From positions 1 through 46,743 of the forward strand of contig CAKSPU010000011.1 of NCBI GenBank assembly GCA_934486875.1: 46,743 nt of DNA, in the 5' to 3' direction. Position 1 is the stretch's first letter. The number at the start of each line of letters is the position of its first letter. The stretch is from an uncultured Oscillospiraceae bacterium (GTDB lineage: Bacteria; Bacillota; Clostridia; Oscillospirales; Ruminococcaceae). This document shows positions 42,154-46,743 of this stretch, piece by piece. The notes under the pieces were generated by a model, which was not told the DNA's origin, ran no database searches, and was given only the letters and a program-made list of their open reading frames with translations. A program made the translations under genes and the position numbers.

Positions 42154-44592
42154 TTGGAAAGATACGATTTTGCCGCCATAGAGGCAAAATGGCAGAAGTA
42201 CTGGGAGGAAAACGAAACCTTCAAAACTGATGTGTGGGATTTCTCAAAGCCCAAATATTATGTTCTGGATATGTTCCCCTACCCCTCAGGAGTGGGTCTC
42301 CACGCAGGACACCCCGAGGGATATACAGCTACCGACATTGTTTCCCGAATGAAGAGAATGCAGGGCTACAATGTCCTCCACCCAATGGGCTATGACTCTT
42401 TCGGACTTCCCGCCGAGCAGTATGCCGTTACCACAGGCAATCACCCCAACGGCTTCACACAGAAGAACATTCAGACATTTTCCAAGCAGCTCAAAGAGCT
42501 GGGCTTTGACTATGACTGGTCAAAGATGATAGCCACCTCCGACCCCAAGTTCTACAAGTGGACACAGTGGATATTCAAGCAGCTCTATCTTGACGGCTAC
42601 GCAAAATATGTTGATATGCCTGTAAACTGGTGCGAAGAGCTGGGAACCGTACTTTCCAATGACGAAGTAATTGACGGAAAATCCGAGCGTGGCGGCTACC
42701 CCGTTGTAAGAAAGAATATGAAGCAGTGGGTAATAGACCAGCCCGCATTTGCCGAAAAGCTCCTTGAAGGCCTTGACGGGATCGACTGGCCCGAATCCAC
42801 CAAGGCAATGCAGCGCAACTGGATCGGCAAATCCACAGGCGTTGAGGTAAAATTCGACATCGTAGGCGGCGGCGATTTCAGCATCTACACCACCTGTATC
42901 GAGACGATTTACGGCATCACCTTTATGGTGCTTGCACCCGACGGCGACATCGTAAAGGGTCTTATGCCCCGTATCACCAATAAGGAAGAGGTACAGGCAT
43001 ATATCGACGAGACCCTTAAGAAAAATGATATGGACCGCACCGAGCTCAACAAGACCAAATCAGGCTGCGAGCTCAAGGGCGTTACCTGCATAAATCCCGT
43101 AAACGGCAAGGAAGTCAGAATGTTCATCGGTGACTTCGTTCTTGCAAGCTACGGCACAGGTGCGGTTATGGCTGTACCCTCCCACGACCAGCGTGACTTT
43201 GAATATGCTGTTGCCCACAACATTGATATGATCCAGGTCATCGACGGTGATGACAAGCTGGGTCACGTTGACGTTTCCGAAAAGGCATTTGAAAAGGGTG
43301 ACTATCTGGGCAAGGGCTATAAGCTCATCAATTCCGAGGAATTTACAGGTCTCACCGTTGAGGAAGCCAAGGAAGCGATCACCGCAAAGCTTGAAAAAAC
43401 AGGCGTTGCAAAGCGCACTGTAAATTATCATTTCAGAGAGTGGATATTTGCCCGTCAGCGTTACTGGGGCGAACCCGTTCCCGTTGTTCACACCGAAAAC
43501 GGCGAAATACACGTCCTTGATGACGATGAGCTCCCCCTCATTCTCCCCGAGCTGGAGGATTACAAGGGCAAGAATGGCAAAGCACCTCTTGAAAATGCCA
43601 CCGAGTGGAAGAAGTACGACCACAACGGCATAAAGGGCACAAGAGAGACCTCCACAATGCCCGGCTCCGCAGGTTCAAGCTGGTACTATTTCCGCTACAT
43701 CGACCCCGATAATGACAGCGAGTTTGCAAACGAAGAGCTTTTAAAGCACTGGATGCCCGTTGACCTCTACATCGGCGGACCCGAGCACGCAGTGGGACAT
43801 CTGATGTACTCCCGTATCTGGAACAGATACCTTTACGATAAGGGTCTCGCCCCCACAAAGGAGCCTTTTAAGAAGCTGGTCCATCAGGGTATGATACTTG
43901 GCGAGAACGGCATAAAAATGGGCAAGCGTTTCCCCGAGTATGTCATCAACCCCAGCGACATCGTAAGAGACTACGGCGCAGACACACTCAGACTTTATGA
44001 GATGTTTATGGGTCCCCTCGAAGTCTCCAAGCCCTGGAGTATGTCAGGCGTAGAGGGCGCAAAGAAGTTCATAACCCGTGTATGGAATTTCTTCACCGAG
44101 CCTTCAAACCTCACAGCCGACAATGACGGCGAACTCACAAGAGTATATCATCAGACCGTCAAAAAGGTAACAGATGATTTTGAAGCCCTTGCTTTCAACA
44201 CCGCCATAAGCCAGCTTATGATATTTATGAACGCCGCATACAAGGCAGGAAAGTGCCCCAAGGAATACGCCGAGGGCATAGTAAAGCTGCTCTCCCCCGT
44301 TACACCCCACGTCTGCGAAGAGCTGTGGAGCGTTCTCGGTCACGATAACACTATCGCATACGAGTCCTGGCCCGTTTATGACGAAAAGGAGCTTGAAGTC
44401 GATACTATCGAGATCGCCGTTCAGGTAAACGGAAAGCTTAAGGGCAAGATATCCGTAGGCGTTGACGAGGATCAGGGATCCGCACTTGCAAAGGCAAATG
44501 CACACCCCGATGTCAAGGCATTCCTCGACGGCAAAACTATCGTCAAGGAGATATATGTCAAGGGCAGAATAGTAAATATCGTGGCAAAATAA
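42154..44592 (+). CDS. leuS: Leucyl-tRNA synthetase, probable TTG start, KMGKR in place of KMSKS
   Basis: 812 residues. The N-terminus is ERYDFAAIEAKWQKYWEENE, the HIGH-type loop PYPSGVGLHAGHPEGYTATD (about 42-61). The editing domain (about 220-420) contains TCIETIYGITFMVLAPDGD and ASYGTGAVMAVPSHDQRDFE. The CP core has SWYYFRYIDP, and the C-terminal tRNA-binding part follows. The signature loop is GENGIKMGKRFPEYVIN (Lys588-Arg592); most bacteria have KMSKS. I prefer TTG 42154 because AAAGGA is then 9 bases away and the protein starts as its relatives do; ATG 42145 is in the site itself. No T-box leader fits the 55-base gap, and the upstream TATAAT (42129-42134) lacks a good -35. Confidence 0.96.
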   Translation: MERYDFAAIEAKWQKYWEENETFKTDVWDFSKPKYYVLDMFPYPSGVGLHAGHPEGYTATDIVSRMKRMQGYNVLHPMGYDSFGLPAEQYAVTTGNHPNGFTQKNIQTFSKQLKELGFDYDWSKMIATSDPKFYKWTQWIFKQLYLDGYAKYVDMPVNWCEELGTVLSNDEVIDGKSERGGYPVVRKNMKQWVIDQPAFAEKLLEGLDGIDWPESTKAMQRNWIGKSTGVEVKFDIVGGGDFSIYTTCIETIYGITFMVLAPDGDIVKGLMPRITNKEEVQAYIDETLKKNDMDRTELNKTKSGCELKGVTCINPVNGKEVRMFIGDFVLASYGTGAVMAVPSHDQRDFEYAVAHNIDMIQVIDGDDKLGHVDVSEKAFEKGDYLGKGYKLINSEEFTGLTVEEAKEAITAKLEKTGVAKRTVNYHFREWIFARQRYWGEPVPVVHTENGEIHVLDDDELPLILPELEDYKGKNGKAPLENATEWKKYDHNGIKGTRETSTMPGSAGSSWYYFRYIDPDNDSEFANEELLKHWMPVDLYIGGPEHAVGHLMYSRIWNRYLYDKGLAPTKEPFKKLVHQGMILGENGIKMGKRFPEYVINPSDIVRDYGADTLRLYEMFMGPLEVSKPWSMSGVEGAKKFITRVWNFFTEPSNLTADNDGELTRVYHQTVKKVTDDFEALAFNTAISQLMIFMNAAYKAGKCPKEYAEGIVKLLSPVTPHVCEELWSVLGHDNTIAYESWPVYDEKELEVDTIEIAVQVNGKLKGKISVGVDEDQGSALAKANAHPDVKAFLDGKTIVKEIYVKGRIVNIVAK

Positions 44593-44602
44593 GATAGTGA
44601 TT

Positions 44603-44647
44603 CTGCACAAAATTCTCAGCAAAAGTTTGTTTTGAATTTTTGTGCAG
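44603..44647 (+). terminator. Hairpin after leuS, possible weak terminator
   Basis: A 13-base stem with one bulge (44603-44615 with 44634-44647). No T run follows, but the right arm contains five T. It stands between leuS and the rpsU promoter. Confidence 0.45.
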
Positions 44648-44651
44648 GCAC

Positions 44652-44681
44652 TTGACAAATCATTGTGATATATAGTATAAT
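44652..44681 (+). promoter_or_regulatory. Promoter of rpsU
   Basis: TTGACA (44652-44657), 18 bases, TATAAT (44676-44681). Confidence 0.85.
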
Positions 44682-44735
44682 GTTATAGTTATATCGTATA
44701 TAATCCTCTGCCAAAGGGCAAAGGGAGGGAACAAA

Positions 44736-44909
44736 ATGGCTGAAATTCACGTTGGAAAGAACGAGACCTTAGAGACTGCTCTTAAGCGTTTTAAGAGAAG
44801 CTGTGCTAAGGACGGCGTTATCGCTGAAGTTCGTAAAAGAGAACACTACGAGAAGCCTTCTGTAAAGCGCAAGAAGAAGTCTGAGGCTGCTCGTAAGCGT
44901 AAGTATTAA
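44736..44909 (+). CDS. rpsU: 30S ribosomal protein S21
   Basis: 57 residues. [36 protein letters not shown] and a basic C-terminus are diagnostic of S21, which helps mRNA binding on the 30S subunit. AAGGGAGGG is a near-perfect ribosome binding site. Codons favour GCT, CGT and TCT, unlike the C-ending codons of most genes here, as expected for a highly expressed protein. It is a single-gene unit with its own promoter and terminator. Confidence 0.97.
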   Translation: MAEIHVGKNETLETALKRFKRSCAKDGVIAEVRKREHYEKPSVKRKKKSEAARKRKY

Positions 44910-44942
44910 TCGTTAATATGTTAATAGTATCGCTTAGTTCAG

Positions 44943-44977
44943 AAGCGGTGACACTTAATTGCTGTCACCGCTTTTTT
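44943..44977 (+). terminator. Terminator of rpsU
   Basis: An 11-base stem (AAGCGGTGACA with TGTCACCGCTT) and a T run to 44977. Confidence 0.93.
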
Positions 44978-44988
44978 CTCTTTATATG

Positions 44989-45017
44989 TTGATTTTTCAA
45001 AACAAATGTTGTATAAT
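44989..45017 (+). promoter_or_regulatory. Promoter of rarA
   Basis: TTGATT (44989-44994), 17 bases, TATAAT (45012-45017). Confidence 0.75.
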
Positions 45018-45086
45018 TATAAGTATGATCTTACCCGAAAATACTTATAACCAATAAAACTGTAGATAAAAAGGCAGTGATAAAAA

Positions 45087-46367
45087 ATGTCCTCCCCCCT
45101 TGCAGACAGAATACGCCCGAAAAACCTTGACGAGGTAGTGGGTCAGCGCCACCTTCTTGATAAAGGCAGATATCTCAGGCGCATAATCGACGGCGGCAAT
45201 ATCCCGAATATGATATTTTACGGTCCCTCGGGAGTGGGAAAAACCACCGTCGCACGGATAATTGCGGAAAATTCGGGAATGAAGCTCCATAAGCTCAACG
45301 GCACCTCCGCAGGTACTGCCGACATCAGGGACGTTATAGCCGATACAGGCACAATCGACGGAATGAACGGCGTGCTTTTGTACCTCGACGAGATACAGTA
45401 TCTCAACAAAAAGCAGCAGCAGTCCCTCCTTGAATATATCGAAAACGGACAGATAACCCTTATCGCCTCCACCACCGAGAACCCCTATTTTTATGTATAT
45501 AATGCCATTCTCAGCCGAAGTGCGGTCTTTGAGTTCAAGCCCGTCACCGCAGAGGACGTTATCCCCGCAGTCGAAAGGGCATTCCGTGTCCTATCCGACG
45601 AATCGGGGGTTAAAATCAAGGCGGAAAAGGGTGTCTGCGAGCATATCGCCCGTGGCTGCGGCGGAGATGTCCGCAAATCGGTAAGCGTCTGCGAGCTGTG
45701 CTTTCTCGGAGCTGAAAATAACGGCACCGAAGCAGTCATAACCCTTGACGAAGCCAAAGCCCTCACCCAGCGAAGCAACAACCGCTATGACCGTGACGGC
45801 GACGAGCATTACGATATCCTTTCCGCCCTGCAAAAATCCATTCGTGGCAGCGATGAAAATGCCGCCCTCCATTATGCCGCAAGGCTCATCGAAGCGGGGG
45901 ATATAATCTCACTCTGCCGCCGGCTTCTCGTAATAGCCTCGGAGGATATAGGACTTGCCTACCCTATCGCAGCGGCAGTCACAAAATCCTGCGTTGACAG
46001 CGCATTGCAGCTTGGTCTCCCCGAAGCACGGATACCCCTTGCGGAAGCGGTGATACTCCTTGCCACCTCTCCCAAATCCAACTCCGCCGAAGCCGCCATA
46101 GATGCCGCCCTTGAAGATATCCGCACAAAGGAATGCGGCACACCTCCCCGTCATCTTCAAAACAAGCACTGCGACAGCACCGATGCGGATATCAAGGGTC
46201 AGCATTATTTATACCCCCACAATTTCCCCAATCATTACGTCTCCCAGCAGTATCTCCCCGACCCAATAAAGGACAGGGTCTATTACAAATTCGGCGACAA
46301 TAAGACCGAGCAGGCAGCCTATGCCTACCGCAGACATATCCTTGAAAATGACAAAACAAAAAAGTAA
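45087..46367 (+). CDS. rarA: Replication-associated recombination protein RarA (MgsA)
   Basis: 426 residues. A clamp-loader-like AAA+ ATPase acting at stalled forks. Seen: ADRIRPKNLDEVVGQRHLL, Walker A FYGPSGVGKTTVARIIAE, Walker B LLYLDEIQYLNKKQQQ, sensor 1 in LIASTTENPYFYVYNAIL, arginine finger LSRS and then the C-terminal tetramerisation part with GSDENAALHYAARLIEAGD and YLYPHNFPNHYVSQQYLP. AAGGCAGTGAT precedes ATG 45087. Own promoter; the next gene follows after 27 bases. Confidence 0.96.
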   Translation: MSSPLADRIRPKNLDEVVGQRHLLDKGRYLRRIIDGGNIPNMIFYGPSGVGKTTVARIIAENSGMKLHKLNGTSAGTADIRDVIADTGTIDGMNGVLLYLDEIQYLNKKQQQSLLEYIENGQITLIASTTENPYFYVYNAILSRSAVFEFKPVTAEDVIPAVERAFRVLSDESGVKIKAEKGVCEHIARGCGGDVRKSVSVCELCFLGAENNGTEAVITLDEAKALTQRSNNRYDRDGDEHYDILSALQKSIRGSDENAALHYAARLIEAGDIISLCRRLLVIASEDIGLAYPIAAAVTKSCVDSALQLGLPEARIPLAEAVILLATSPKSNSAEAAIDAALEDIRTKECGTPPRHLQNKHCDSTDADIKGQHYLYPHNFPNHYVSQQYLPDPIKDRVYYKFGDNKTEQAAYAYRRHILENDKTKK

Positions 46368-46394
46368 TATCCATATATCAAAGGAGAAATGCCA

Positions 46395-46743
46395 ATGCTG
46401 TTCACCCCCACAAGAGCCTACAAAAGCATTCTGAACGTGACCCCCGAAATACTCCGTGAAATGGGCGTAACAGCCCTTATCCTCGATATCGACAACACAA
46501 TGACCACCCACGACAATCCCACCCCTGTCGACGGGCTTTTCGACTGGCTTGACACTATGCGCAGAAGCGGCATAAAAATGATGATAGTCTCAAACAATCA
46601 CGTCCCCCGAGTGACTCCGTTTGCAAAGCTTCTGGGGCTTGATTTCATACCCGAGGGCGCAAAGCCCCTGCCCGTAGGATACAAAAAAGCCGCCGCAAAG
46701 CTCGGCGTACCCAAAAGCGAGATATGCACAATAGGCGATCAGC
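46395..46743 (+). CDS. yqeG: YqeG-type HAD phosphatase, 3' end beyond window
   Basis: The first 116 codons of a gene that continues past the right edge. AAAGGAG lies before ATG 46395. The HAD motif I is LILDIDNTMTTHD (Asp-x-Asp-Asn-Thr), motif II is MMIVSNNH, followed by GVPKSEICTIGDQ, the start of motif III/IV. The N-terminal FTPTRAYKSILNVTPEIL and length fit the YqeG subfamily (YqeG/YqeH region of Bacillus). Probably shares the rarA transcript. Confidence 0.88.
   Translation, partial: MLFTPTRAYKSILNVTPEILREMGVTALILDIDNTMTTHDNPTPVDGLFDWLDTMRRSGIKMMIVSNNHVPRVTPFAKLLGLDFIPEGAKPLPVGYKKAAAKLGVPKSEICTIGDQ

Noticed and set aside
1..46743. Prophage, transposon or complete defence system
   Set aside because: No integrase, transposase, portal, restriction or toxin-antitoxin gene was found; the gene content is housekeeping.

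Overview
The window looks like a chromosomal segment of a low-to-mid G+C clostridial Firmicute, most likely Ruminococcus or a close relative in the Oscillospiraceae. Reasons: Firmicute-type gene order (addB-addA, infC-rpmI-rplT, plsX-rnc-smc-ftsY, yhbY-nadD-yqeK-rsfS); RqcH and RarA as in Bacillota; strong sigma-A type promoters with 17-base spacers; and A-rich ribosome binding sites (AAAGGA, often AAAGGAATGGT) about 10 bases before the start. This assignment is by gene content only; no 16S gene is present.

Layout. 1-2342 (minus): a large, A+T-richer gene running off the left edge, with a C-terminal DUF2325-like domain. 2343-2741: its promoter, a possible gene remnant and the promoter of a Lys/Ala/Pro-rich small protein (2742-3218). 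3276-5540 (minus): a three-gene operon of a membrane-anchored alpha/beta hydrolase, a LytTR regulator and a DUF3021-like membrane protein, headed by a promoter with two 12-base direct repeats just upstream. 5728-5816: tRNA-Ser(CGA). 5849-7091 (minus): DNA-3-methyladenine glycosylase and a rhomboid-like protein without a visible active site. 7227-7436: small CxxC redox-type protein with its own promoter and terminator.

From 7514 to the right edge nearly everything is on the plus strand and is housekeeping: trmK, a U32-like protein, a Nif3-like protein, rlmA-like methyltransferase, rqcH and a MutS-like ATPase (7514-14234); addB-addA (14304-21705); two small membrane proteins; the infC-rpmI-rplT operon behind an attenuator leader (22739-24200); a TrmH-family methyltransferase, dprA, topA, trmFO, a YcxB-like protein and a 53-codon internally deleted kptA remnant; plsX, rnc, an Elp3-like radical SAM protein, smc, ftsY, rdgB, yhbY, nadD, yqeK, rsfS; a pair of related membrane proteins; leuS; rpsU; rarA; and the 5' part of a yqeG-type phosphatase gene.

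The themes are translation and ribosome upkeep (tRNA/rRNA methylation, RqcH rescue, IF-3/L35/L20, RsfS, YhbY, LeuRS, S21), DNA repair and chromosome upkeep (AddAB, DprA, TopA, SMC, RarA, MPG) and envelope or targeting functions (PlsX, FtsY). I see no phage, transposon, CRISPR array or complete defence island. The best leads are: a 53-codon ORF that joins the two ends of KptA; infC apparently starting at AUA behind a transcription attenuator; FtsY with its acidic region at the C-terminus; a hydrolase-LytTR-DUF3021 operon with a candidate operator; and the large DUF2325 protein at the left edge.
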